Assembly: GCF_014145225.1 (NCBI RefSeq)
Contig: NZ_JABVCQ010000027.1
Span: forward strand, 1-47,044
DNA: 47,044 nucleotides
Source of the DNA: Thiospirillum jenense
GTDB taxonomy: Bacteria > Pseudomonadota > Gammaproteobacteria > Chromatiales > Chromatiaceae
Direction: 5' to 3'
The translations under genes were made by a program, and so were the position numbers. The notes under the pieces are model-generated. The model made no database searches, was not told where the DNA came from, and saw only the letters and a list, made by a program, of their open reading frames with translations. Positions 8,633-16,252 of the stretch are shown here, piece after piece (the first letter of the stretch is position 1; the number at the start of each line of letters is the position of its first letter).

Positions 8633-9337
8633 TTAATTGGTTGTAGGGGCGGCAGGCGGCGCAGGCGGTTGCGGCATCGCGGGGTAATACGGCATCCCCA
8701 TCGGCGGCATCATGTCACGCGGCGGCCCTTGCCAATTGCCACCCATCGGGGCGTGATTTGGACAGGGAACATCATCCCAATTGCGCGGAAAACCATGACG
8801 CGGAAAGCCATTTTTGCCCGGCAGCGGGCCAAATACCGCCTCCACTGCCTCTTTTTGCTCCGCCGTCAACTGATCCAACGTGGCACGATATTTGTCAAAT
8901 TGCTCCTTCATGGCTTGACGCCGTTCCGCCGCAGCCTTCCAGGGCGGCGTCTCTGGCATGTCAATTCCCTGCGCGGCGGCACGCGCACGCGCTTCCTGCC
9001 AACGTTTTTCACGCATCGCCATCCGTTCTTCGGGCGTCATGCGCTGCATTCTTTCAGGTGACGCGGGCAAATCGGGCATTTCAAAGCCCAAGCCAGCGGC
9101 ATATTTGCGCAATTCTTCATAGCGACGATCACGCTCGGCACGGGCTTCGGCATGGCGCTGTTCCATCTGAGCGCGGGCGGCATCCGCAGGTGAGGCGGGT
9201 GGTGCCGCTTGCGTTGTGGTAGCAGCAGCCGGCGCCGGCGCGGCCGGGGTAGCATCAGCGGCGAACGCGAGTGGTGCGGCCGCAACGCCGAGCGTGGCGA
9301 AGGCGACAGCGAGGGCGGTTTTGCGCAGTTGGGTCAT
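8633..9337 (-). CDS. periplasmic proline/alanine-rich repeat protein
   Basis: I cannot assign a function. The 234-residue product starts with a clear signal peptide (MTQLRKTALAVAFATLG..., cleavage probably after AFA at 26). A low-complexity Ala/Pro linker (28-50) leads to a charged helical region rich in R, E and M. Two similar blocks of about 20 residues stand in it: RYEELRKYAAGLGFEMPDLP (72-91) and RWQEARARAAAQGIDMPETP (112-131), each ending in a G-x-x-MP[DE]-x-P turn. LTAEQKEAVEAVFG (157-170) follows, and the tail (175-234) is rich in P, M, G and H. The start at 9337 has a GGAG 9 bases upstream. It is convergent with cbbO and lies 223 bases downstream of the restriction-modification gene. 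Metal binding by the tail is possible but unproven. Confidence 0.75.
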   Translation of the reverse strand: MTQLRKTALAVAFATLGVAAAPLAFAADATPAAPAPAAATTTQAAPPASPADAARAQMEQRHAEARAERDRRYEELRKYAAGLGFEMPDLPASPERMQRMTPEERMAMREKRWQEARARAAAQGIDMPETPPWKAAAERRQAMKEQFDKYRATLDQLTAEQKEAVEAVFGPLPGKNGFPRHGFPRNWDDVPCPNHAPMGGNWQGPPRDMMPPMGMPYYPAMPQPPAPPAAPTTN

Positions 9338-9560
9338 GCAGCAGGTCTCCAATGGTTAGGGTTAAAAAACAGCAAAAATATGTGTTAAATCAAATAGTTT
9401 AGTGACAACTCAGATCGCGGCGGTGGCTAAATACGCGATCCGGATGCAGCGGGCAGATCGGCAGTGCACAACGCGATTATTCTATGTGGTTACGGTTGGT
9501 TTAGAAAAAAAGCCGGCGCCGTTGGTTTTAACACGACTGGGCAAACCTGTAAATCATTTG

Positions 9561-12353
9561 TTATTCCAATTCGCTGGCTTTATCATTCAATGCGGGCGGC
9601 GGTTTTATTGGCGAATGCCGCGAATGAGTTGGCGCCGTCAATTGCTGATAACGTTCAAATAATAACGCCACCCGCTCGGCATCGCTCTGCAATGTTTGTT
9701 TAGAATACGCGGCATCAACGGTGCGATCTAATTGCTGATGCGCTTTTATTAACGCCGGCGGCATCAATACCGGATCATACAGGGTGGCGAGTGATGATTC
9801 AGGATATTGATTCCGCGCATCTAATACCGCCTGCGCCGCTTGACTAATTTTATCATGCTGACGAGTGCTGATTGGATCCGGCCACGGGAAGTTATTATAA
9901 ACAATGTTAATGGAATAGCGATAGCGGCTTTCAAGACGCCCGCACACGGCGCGCACCCATGCCATGTGCATAGCAGAAGTTAAAACACCGAAATGATAAA
10001 GCGCGGCATCTGGAATCACTAAATTTGCATCACCGCAAATCACATCACTGTTCATATAACCAACCGGAATATACTTTCGCGTTTCAGATGACACTCTTGG
10101 TACTAGCAAATAATTGCCACTTTCAGGTTGGCGAATCTCTCCAAATAACGTTGCTAAATGCGCAAGTTTTTGGGTCGCATTACGCGAACTATTTAGCCGA
10201 TGTTGCTTCACTTTTTTAATGCGATGCGCAACTGTCGGCATTCGTTTTAATTGTTCAGGTGGGCAATTCATTAACCATAAACACCAGCGTTCAATACCGT
10301 TAATAAATTCCTCTGCACCAAGAAAACGTTTTAAGTATTGTAAAGCATTCGGTTCTTGTTGTAATAACTCTGCTTTTTCTTGCGCTGACAAAAGCAAATG
10401 TCCGCCATCATTTGGCATTGATCCAAAGATCATTTTGGGAACATTCGAGAGTGGCGTTCGCCGACTTTCTAATAAACAGGTTGGTGCATCAATTAAATAA
10501 GGATTGATGTGCGCGCCGGGTTTTTCAATTGGATCAGCTTGCACCGTTGCGTAATCAAACAGGCGTTTATGTGCCACATCATGCAACCCAAAACCAATAA
10601 TCACACAATGCACCGCTGCTTTACCACTGGCTTCACTCGTCCATTGAAATGTCCGGTGTGCAAAATGAATATTCACCCCGCGCTGAATTAAATCAGACCA
10701 CAACACGCCGACCTGTTCACCCTGCGTAATTGAATTGGTGGCAACAAAGGCGGTTTTAATAGCGGGATTGTGACGCATATAATCGGTTGCTTTGCGAAAC
10801 CACGCGGCAACATAATCCAAATTACCCGCGCTTTTGACATCGTGGAATACCGCTGAAAAATCTTGTTTTTGTTCAACCGTTTGATACGCCTTGCCAACAA
10901 ACGGCGGGTTGCCCAGAATAAAACTTAATTCGGCCGGTTGAATTAGATCGCACCAATCCAATTGCAACGCATTGCCGTGATGAATCGTGACGGATTGCGT
11001 TAATGGAATGCGCACATAATATTGGCCGAACTCTTCTGAAATGCGCAGGTTCATTTGATGATCCATTAACCACAATGCCAATTGCGCAATTTGTGCGGGA
11101 AACTCTTCAATTTCAATGCCATAAAACTGCTGAATATTACACAACACATTGAATTCACCAACGCCAATTGACGGTGCAATTGCGATGGAATGATTATCAC
11201 CAAATAAAACGCGCAAAATCTCTAATTCTAATAACCGTAATTCTCGATAGGCAATGACTAAAAAGTTGCCGCACCCGCAGGCTGGATCAAGAAATTTTAT
11301 ATTCGCCAAACGCTGTTGGAATGCAAACAAACGCGGTTTATCGGCTTTAATTTGCTCGAATTCAGCGCGTAATTCATCTAAAAATAATGGGCGAATGACT
11401 TTGAGAATATTTTGCTCAGTCGTGTAATGCGCGCCCAATTGCCGCCGCGCCGCCGTGTCCATCACTGATTGAAATAACGCGCCAAAAATGGCGGGTGAAA
11501 TTTTCCCCCAATTCAAACGAAAACTACGCAATAACAATGCGCGCATTTCCCAATTAAATGACGCGATGGGTAAGGGTTCAGCAAATAACTGTCCATTGAT
11601 ATACGGGAATGCCGCCAATTGTTGATCTAAATGTCGTCCACGTTGTTTGCGCGGGGTATTCAATACTTGAAACACATGCGCTAACCAATGACCGAGTACG
11701 ACACCATCTTCAGTAGTGCGGTTGACAATTAAATCACGGAATTGATTAACTTCAAAAATGCTGGTGGCATCAGCAAATAAACAAAACACCAAACGCACCA
11801 AATACACTTCTAATTCATGCCCGCAATAGCCAGCGTCTAATAATTGGTCATGCAATAACCCCATTTGTTCCGCCGCTTTGACATTCACCGGATCCTGTTC
11901 TTGATACACGTTGGTTTGATAACCGGCAATGAATCCGAATAACTGAACGTGTTGATACAGTGCAGCTAATACGAATTCATGCTGCGTGTTATTTTCCAGA
12001 TCATATAAACGAAACCGCGCAAAATCACTCACTAATACATAACGCGGTAATTCATATTCTTTTAATCCAGCAAAATAATCTGTCGCTTGTTGAAATGCGG
12101 CGTCTAAATCTTTACCGCGTGATTTTTGTTCGACTAATAATTGACCTTTCCACAATAAATCAATATAGCCATCACGTCCGTCAATCTTTTTAACGCGATG
12201 TTCAAAACTGGCAATGCGTTTGCGGGATACGCCAAAGATATGAAAAAAACCATCCCAAAATGATTTACTTTCGGCCTGTTCGGACGTCTCCTGCTCCCAT
12301 TCACGCGCAAATTGCAGCGCCCGCTGTTGAATGTCATTCCAGGCAATTGGCAT
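9561..12353 (-). CDS. MmeI-like type IIL restriction-modification enzyme
   Basis: Single-chain DNA methyltransferase and endonuclease that methylates an adenine on one strand of its site and cuts unmodified DNA at a fixed distance. The 930-residue product matches the MmeI layout. The N-terminal nuclease has D65-x9-E75-x-K77 (GYIDLLWKG...EQK), the same spacing as in MmeI. A helical spacer follows, then a gamma-class methyltransferase with motif I DPACGCGNF near residue 355 and motif IV NPPF near residue 480. The C-terminal part carries the target-recognition domain and ends in a helical region. Length is close to MmeI (about 920). I chose the ATG at 12353 because the protein then starts MPIAWNDIQQ as in relatives. 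It is 91 bases after cobH on the same strand. No separate methylase or specificity gene is needed. Confidence 0.93.
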   Translation of the reverse strand: MPIAWNDIQQRALQFAREWEQETSEQAESKSFWDGFFHIFGVSRKRIASFEHRVKKIDGRDGYIDLLWKGQLLVEQKSRGKDLDAAFQQATDYFAGLKEYELPRYVLVSDFARFRLYDLENNTQHEFVLAALYQHVQLFGFIAGYQTNVYQEQDPVNVKAAEQMGLLHDQLLDAGYCGHELEVYLVRLVFCLFADATSIFEVNQFRDLIVNRTTEDGVVLGHWLAHVFQVLNTPRKQRGRHLDQQLAAFPYINGQLFAEPLPIASFNWEMRALLLRSFRLNWGKISPAIFGALFQSVMDTAARRQLGAHYTTEQNILKVIRPLFLDELRAEFEQIKADKPRLFAFQQRLANIKFLDPACGCGNFLVIAYRELRLLELEILRVLFGDNHSIAIAPSIGVGEFNVLCNIQQFYGIEIEEFPAQIAQLALWLMDHQMNLRISEEFGQYYVRIPLTQSVTIHHGNALQLDWCDLIQPAELSFILGNPPFVGKAYQTVEQKQDFSAVFHDVKSAGNLDYVAAWFRKATDYMRHNPAIKTAFVATNSITQGEQVGVLWSDLIQRGVNIHFAHRTFQWTSEASGKAAVHCVIIGFGLHDVAHKRLFDYATVQADPIEKPGAHINPYLIDAPTCLLESRRTPLSNVPKMIFGSMPNDGGHLLLSAQEKAELLQQEPNALQYLKRFLGAEEFINGIERWCLWLMNCPPEQLKRMPTVAHRIKKVKQHRLNSSRNATQKLAHLATLFGEIRQPESGNYLLVPRVSSETRKYIPVGYMNSDVICGDANLVIPDAALYHFGVLTSAMHMAWVRAVCGRLESRYRYSINIVYNNFPWPDPISTRQHDKISQAAQAVLDARNQYPESSLATLYDPVLMPPALIKAHQQLDRTVDAAYSKQTLQSDAERVALLFERYQQLTAPTHSRHSPIKPPPALNDKASELE

Positions 12354-12444
12354 AATAGAATACTGGTCAAATGTTAAGACGACGAGTACAATCACGCAGC
12401 AAAATAGATGATTGCAATCACACTGATTGCGCAATTAAAACAGT

Positions 12445-13113
12445 TTAATCATGTGTATTGGCCAATGCAAATAACGCATGAAACGCGGCCACCACGAGCG
12501 TTGAACCGCCTTTGCGTCCTTTAACTGAAATCCAGGGAACATCCATAACGGTTGTTAATTGTATTTTTGATTCAGCCGCCGCGACAAATCCCACTGGTAT
12601 TCCAATAATTAACGCCGGTCGAATCGCTTCTTCATCAATTAACCGCAATAATTCTAACAGCGCCGTTGGTGCATTGCCAATACCAATTAACGCATTATCT
12701 AATAATCCCAAACGAGCGGCTTTGCGCATCGCTTGCGTGGCACGAGTGCTACCTTCACGGTGCGCCGCTTGAATGACATCATCATCATTAATAAACTGAT
12801 GTGGTTTTAAATGAAACTGTTGAATACGCGAGGTTGATAACCCTGCCACAATCATTGCCACATCGGCAATGAGTGTCCGCGCTGTGCCATGTTGCAGCGC
12901 GGCCGTGGCTGCTGGAATTGCAGCATAATGAAATTGGGTTAAACCATTTAATTCAAAATCGGCGGTGGCGTGAATCATACGTCGCACCACTTGCCATTGC
13001 TCAGGTGAATAAGTGTGTGCGCCCGCTTCGGCATCAATAATTGCAAAGGATTCACGTTCTATTTCACTGCCGGCGATGGTGAAATGATTATCAAAAAAAC
13101 CGGTGGTTTTCAT
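12445..13113 (-). CDS. cobH: precorrin-8X methylmutase
   Basis: Moves a methyl group from C-11 to C-12 of precorrin-8X (or the cobalt form) to give hydrogenobyrinic or cobyrinic acid; equivalent to CbiC. The 222-residue product has the conserved active-site histidine in RRMIHATADFE (H48), the DDVIQAAH block, GNAPTAL and the GIPVGFVAAAESK signature. Length is normal. It is the last corrin gene of the minus-strand operon, 66 bases after the CbiX gene. With a CbiX chelatase upstream, the substrate here is probably the cobalt form. Confidence 0.95.
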   Translation of the reverse strand: MKTTGFFDNHFTIAGSEIERESFAIIDAEAGAHTYSPEQWQVVRRMIHATADFELNGLTQFHYAAIPAATAALQHGTARTLIADVAMIVAGLSTSRIQQFHLKPHQFINDDDVIQAAHREGSTRATQAMRKAARLGLLDNALIGIGNAPTALLELLRLIDEEAIRPALIIGIPVGFVAAAESKIQLTTVMDVPWISVKGRKGGSTLVVAAFHALFALANTHD

Positions 13114-13179
13114 TTCTCAATGTCCTAGCGTTGCGGTTGTTTAATGAAATAGCGCAGTTGTGCAGTGACTAACGCCTAT

Positions 13180-13995
13180 TTAATTAGGTTGATACGGACA
13201 GCCATCGCACAATAATAGCGTGTCATCTTCATTCGTGATGTGTTTGTCAGGACACGCCCGCTTGTCTAATAAATCAAATAAAGCGGTATCTGTTCCTAAT
13301 GGTTGAGCGAGTGCAAAAGTCACAGTGGGATAGTGATGACGCAGGCGTTCAACCTGTAATGCAATGCGCTCGGTTAGTCGCCCAGCAAATAGATATGCGG
13401 GCAAAATCATAATTTGTTTCATATCCAAGCGTATTTGACGCTGTACCACCGTTTCTAATCGCGGCCAAGTAATGCCGGTAAAGGCTAAATCAATTAACTC
13501 GTGGTCATTATCTTCAAATAACCAGCGCGCCATTTTGGCTAATTGACCATTCGCACTGGCATCTGATGAACCGCGTCCGAGTAAAATAACGCCAGTGGTG
13601 CGTGGATCAGGCATACCGCAATTGGTCATTAACTGTTGCAATTGACGTTGTAACATCATGCACACTTCATGCCCCATACCTAAATGCGGTGCGCATTCAA
13701 ATTGATGCTGCGGATGCCGAATACGCGCCGCGGCAATGGCGGCGGGTATTTCTAATTTGACATGCCGCGCTGCATTAAGAATCAATGGAATCACGCGCAC
13801 TTGCGATGCGTGTGCCGCAGCCTGATCTAATCCGTTATCCAATAAAACATCGTCGTATTCAATAAAACAGGTGGTGATTTGCCAACTGGGATGACGTAAT
13901 TGCCATTGCGCAATAAATGCATGAGTTTCGCTATTGCCGCCATGAAAACGGGTGCCGTGACCGACAATTAACAGATTCAGTTTTGCAGTATTCAT
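13180..13995 (-). CDS. cbiX: sirohydrochlorin cobaltochelatase-like CbiX
   Basis: Inserts cobalt into sirohydrochlorin, an early step in the oxygen-independent cobalamin route. The 271-residue product contains two chelatase half-domains: the first with VGHGTRFHGGN (H13) and VIPLIL, the second with LLGRGSSDASANG and ILPAYLFAGR. The C terminus has a CxxC-type end (LLLCDGCPYQPN), which in long CbiX proteins can carry metal or Fe-S ligands. I chose the ATG at 13995; an upstream TTG at 14010 has no better ribosome site. It is 196 bases after cobM, a gap that holds an 18-bp palindrome. Confidence 0.88.
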   Translation of the reverse strand: MNTAKLNLLIVGHGTRFHGGNSETHAFIAQWQLRHPSWQITTCFIEYDDVLLDNGLDQAAAHASQVRVIPLILNAARHVKLEIPAAIAAARIRHPQHQFECAPHLGMGHEVCMMLQRQLQQLMTNCGMPDPRTTGVILLGRGSSDASANGQLAKMARWLFEDNDHELIDLAFTGITWPRLETVVQRQIRLDMKQIMILPAYLFAGRLTERIALQVERLRHHYPTVTFALAQPLGTDTALFDLLDKRACPDKHITNEDDTLLLCDGCPYQPN

Positions 13996-14095
13996 CGTGA
14001 GGTGTTGCAATTAAAGTGATGACGGTGAAGCTAAAACATCAAGGATGTTAAGCAGTAAAAATAGTTTAGAATGATGCCGGCTATTTTCAACAAAG

Positions 14096-14113
14096 TTGGC
14101 ATTGCAATGCCAA
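14096..14113. promoter_or_regulatory. 18-bp perfect palindrome between cobM and cbiX
   Basis: TTGGCATTGCAATGCCAA reads identically on both strands with no spacer. It lies in the 196-base gap of the cobalamin operon, about 100 bases before the cbiX start. This geometry suits the operator of a dimeric repressor better than an RNA hairpin, because there is no loop. The binding protein is unknown. Confidence 0.45.
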
Positions 14114-14191
14114 TGAAAGCAGTGGGCGTGACTGTAATAAATCACGCACAGAATGCGTTGGTGTCTATGCGGAATTCAATAATAAGCGCTA

Positions 14192-14980
14192 TTATTCATC
14201 GCCACAAACGAGTGAAGAACGGAATTGATGTGTGAATTCTGCATCATACAGTTTGGAGGGAGTAATCTCTGGCCAATTGCCCGCGCCGAGGGTCGGACTG
14301 GCAATCACCATTGCTTGGTTTTCAATTCCAGCCGCCCGCGTTTTTTCGGCAATATCTTGAATACAACCGCGCACAATTTGCTGCGTTAACCAGGTCGCCT
14401 TGTGAACGACCACCACCGGCGCGGTCGCGGCCCAACCGGCGGCGAGCAGTGCGTTCGCCACCGCGTCGAGTTGGGTTGCGGCCAAATAAATGCACAAACT
14501 GGTCTGATGTGCGGCTAATTGCGCCAATTGTTCACGAGTTGGCATCGGTGTCTGGCCGGCGATGCGTGTCAAAATCACCGTTTGAGTCACCGCCGGCAGC
14601 GTCAAACTTTCCTGCGCGACGGCGGCGGCGGCACAGGCGGACGTGACGCCAGGCACCACTTGCCAATGAATACCGGCGGCAGTTAATGGGCGCGTCATTT
14701 CAATTAACGCACCATAAAGACTGGGATCACCGGTTTGTAATCGCACCACCGTTTTATATTGACGCGCTGCATTCATTAACCATGCGGTGATTTGGTCCAG
14801 CGTCATGGTTTTTGAATCCTGCCGCTGACAGTGCGCTGAAGCGTATTGAAGTGCGGCAGCATCCACTAATGAACCGGCGTAAAGAATCGCGTCCGCTTGG
14901 CTAATTAACTGCCGCCCTTTAACGGTAATGAGATCGGGATCACCCGGCCCCGCACCAACAAACCAGACTGTGCCATTCAT
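14192..14980 (-). CDS. cobM: precorrin-4 / cobalt-precorrin-4 C11-methyltransferase
   Basis: SAM-dependent methyltransferase (CobM/CbiF) that methylates C-11 of the corrin precursor. The 262-residue product has the family N terminus VWFVGAGPGDPDLITVKG, the GDPSLYGA loop and PGVTSACAAAA. Length is normal. It starts 12 bases after the CbiM-like permease gene, so the two are surely co-transcribed behind the riboswitch. The middle (about 14400-14660) is markedly richer in GC than its neighbours. Confidence 0.95.
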   Translation of the reverse strand: MNGTVWFVGAGPGDPDLITVKGRQLISQADAILYAGSLVDAAALQYASAHCQRQDSKTMTLDQITAWLMNAARQYKTVVRLQTGDPSLYGALIEMTRPLTAAGIHWQVVPGVTSACAAAAVAQESLTLPAVTQTVILTRIAGQTPMPTREQLAQLAAHQTSLCIYLAATQLDAVANALLAAGWAATAPVVVVHKATWLTQQIVRGCIQDIAEKTRAAGIENQAMVIASPTLGAGNWPEITPSKLYDAEFTHQFRSSLVCGDE

Positions 14981-14992
14981 AATGCGGGATGA

Positions 14993-15622
14993 TTAAGCGC
15001 GGGTAGGAAGTGTAATTAACTGCCGCAGGATCGGGCGGTCAAGATGCGGTTGTAATACCTTGACTAATCCGAAAGTGAACAGCGGTTCAAGCATCACCAG
15101 TGCAATATAGGATGCGGCAAATAATGCCCAATTAGAGAGGGCGACGGCTTCATTGCCGATCAGCAGCCAAAACCCGACCATCAGAGTCACGCCAGTATAA
15201 TAAGCGCCGTCCAATTTGAGAATGGTTGGAATAGTAATCTGGGTAATACGCCGTCCCAAACCATAATGCACGGCAATTAACGGCAGCACCAATGACAGCG
15301 TATTGACGCTAAGATGCACTAAATCCTGTGGTTCAAATAACAGACCTTGCAGCAATAAACCGAGTGCAAATCCCAGCAGCGTTGGAATTAAACCAAACAG
15401 AATATAAATCGGCATGGCACCGACAAAGTGCAATTCGGATGCGCCCACCGGTAAATGAAAACTCTCCATGAACAGCGAGAAGAATAATGCCGCCAAAATG
15501 GTGCGGGGAATTAACAAGGGTTGTTTAAATAACGGCGGCAGCCAGGGGGTTAATACGCCAACTGCGGCGACATTCGCAGCTAATATTTTGGTGGCGGATA
15601 AATAACCGGGTTCGATGTGCAT
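14993..15622 (-). CDS. CbiM-like cobalt transport membrane protein
   Basis: Energy-coupling-factor type permease of the CbiM/NikM family, expected to bring cobalt into the cell. The 209-residue product begins MHIEPGYLSATKIL, which matches the metal-binding N terminus of CbiM (MHI...G), and has about six hydrophobic segments. No CbiN, CbiQ or CbiO genes follow, so either those partners are elsewhere or this member works alone. It is the first gene after the cobalamin riboswitch. A GAGG at 15633-15636 on the minus strand lies 10 bases before the ATG. Specificity for cobalt rests on the riboswitch and neighbours. Confidence 0.85.
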   Translation of the reverse strand: MHIEPGYLSATKILAANVAAVGVLTPWLPPLFKQPLLIPRTILAALFFSLFMESFHLPVGASELHFVGAMPIYILFGLIPTLLGFALGLLLQGLLFEPQDLVHLSVNTLSLVLPLIAVHYGLGRRITQITIPTILKLDGAYYTGVTLMVGFWLLIGNEAVALSNWALFAASYIALVMLEPLFTFGLVKVLQPHLDRPILRQLITLPTRA

Positions 15623-15632
15623 ACTGAATTAA

Positions 15633-15815
15633 CCTCAATAATAACATGCGCTTTAATACGCACGGGTGCGGGAGAATTAAGCGGGAATAATGACGCGGGG
15701 CGCACCTATTGAGGCAGAGCAGGCGGCGGTCGCGGTATTATTAAATAAAAACTTAATATAATGCAACACGCCTGATCGGCTTGAGCAACGCACCCCGCGG
15801 CTCCCACCAATACAA
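15633..15815 (-). promoter_or_regulatory. expression platform of the cobalamin riboswitch
   Basis: This leader lies between the aptamer and the CbiM start. The ribosome-site sequence TATTGAGG (minus strand, plus 15633-15640) has a perfect 8-base complement CCTCAATA at plus 15707-15714. A competing CGCGGGG (15793-15799) to CCCCGCG (15694-15700) pairing lies next to it, and TAATGC of aptamer stem P1 could also pair with GCATTA at 15759-15764. These pairings suggest translational control by hiding the ribosome site. The pairings are seen; the mechanism is inference. Confidence 0.5.
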
Positions 15816-16015
15816 CGCATTAGGTCGGTCTTCTGGCTCACCATCATTCGGACACCGCACCTTCCCGCATAGTTAATGCAGTGGTTATGAGCGGCGCCGT
15901 CAGGTTTACAGCAGCGGGGGCTGCGCCGGATTGGATGTTTTAATGATGTCCAACATTATCACCGGACTTCCCATTTCAACTGATAACGCCATTGTATTAT
16001 CAGTCACCTAATGCG
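15816..16015 (-). ncRNA. cobalamin riboswitch aptamer
   Basis: On the minus strand the element opens with CGCATTAGGT and closes with ACCTAATGCG (perfect P1 stem, plus 16006-16015 and 15816-15825). It contains GGGAAGTCCGGTG, a GCCCCCGCTGCTGTAA segment and the B12 box GAGCCAGAAGACCGACC (plus 15823-15839). These are the family signatures of adenosyl/methylcobalamin riboswitches. It should repress the CbiM-CobM-CbiX-CobH operon when cobalamin is plentiful. Confidence 0.95.
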
Positions 16016-16022
16016 CCAGCAA

Positions 16023-16052
16023 AGTATAATGCAGACGATGTTTCGCTGTCTA
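16023..16052 (-). promoter_or_regulatory. promoter of the cobalamin operon
   Basis: On the minus strand TAGACA (plus 16047-16052) and TATACT (plus 16023-16028) are separated by 18 bases. The predicted start, near 16016, falls exactly at the first base of riboswitch stem P1, which strengthens both calls. Confidence 0.7.
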
Positions 16053-16252
16053 GTTAAGAATAAACCGGCGGTATTTGCCAACATGAATCATTCGATTTAG
16101 CGCGCCGCCATCTGAGCGGGCGCACTGCGATTTTTATTAGCCAGCGCCACTCAGTTTGTTATTTATGCAATTCACTTGGCATGGTATCGCAATCAATGGC
16201 ATCATGCTTACTTAATTCGTTAAACACCAGTTGATCTAACGTGAGTTCAATA

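Noticed and set aside
8758-9222. A 154-codon plus-strand frame opposite the periplasmic repeat protein
   Set aside because: The minus-strand frame has a signal peptide, a ribosome site and internal repeats; the plus-strand product is low-complexity His/Ala/Pro sequence.
9500-9530. AAAAGCC...GGTTTT as a terminator of the restriction-modification gene
   Set aside because: The stem is about 6 bp with a wobble pair, and a self-complementary GGCGCC sits in the loop; too weak to call.
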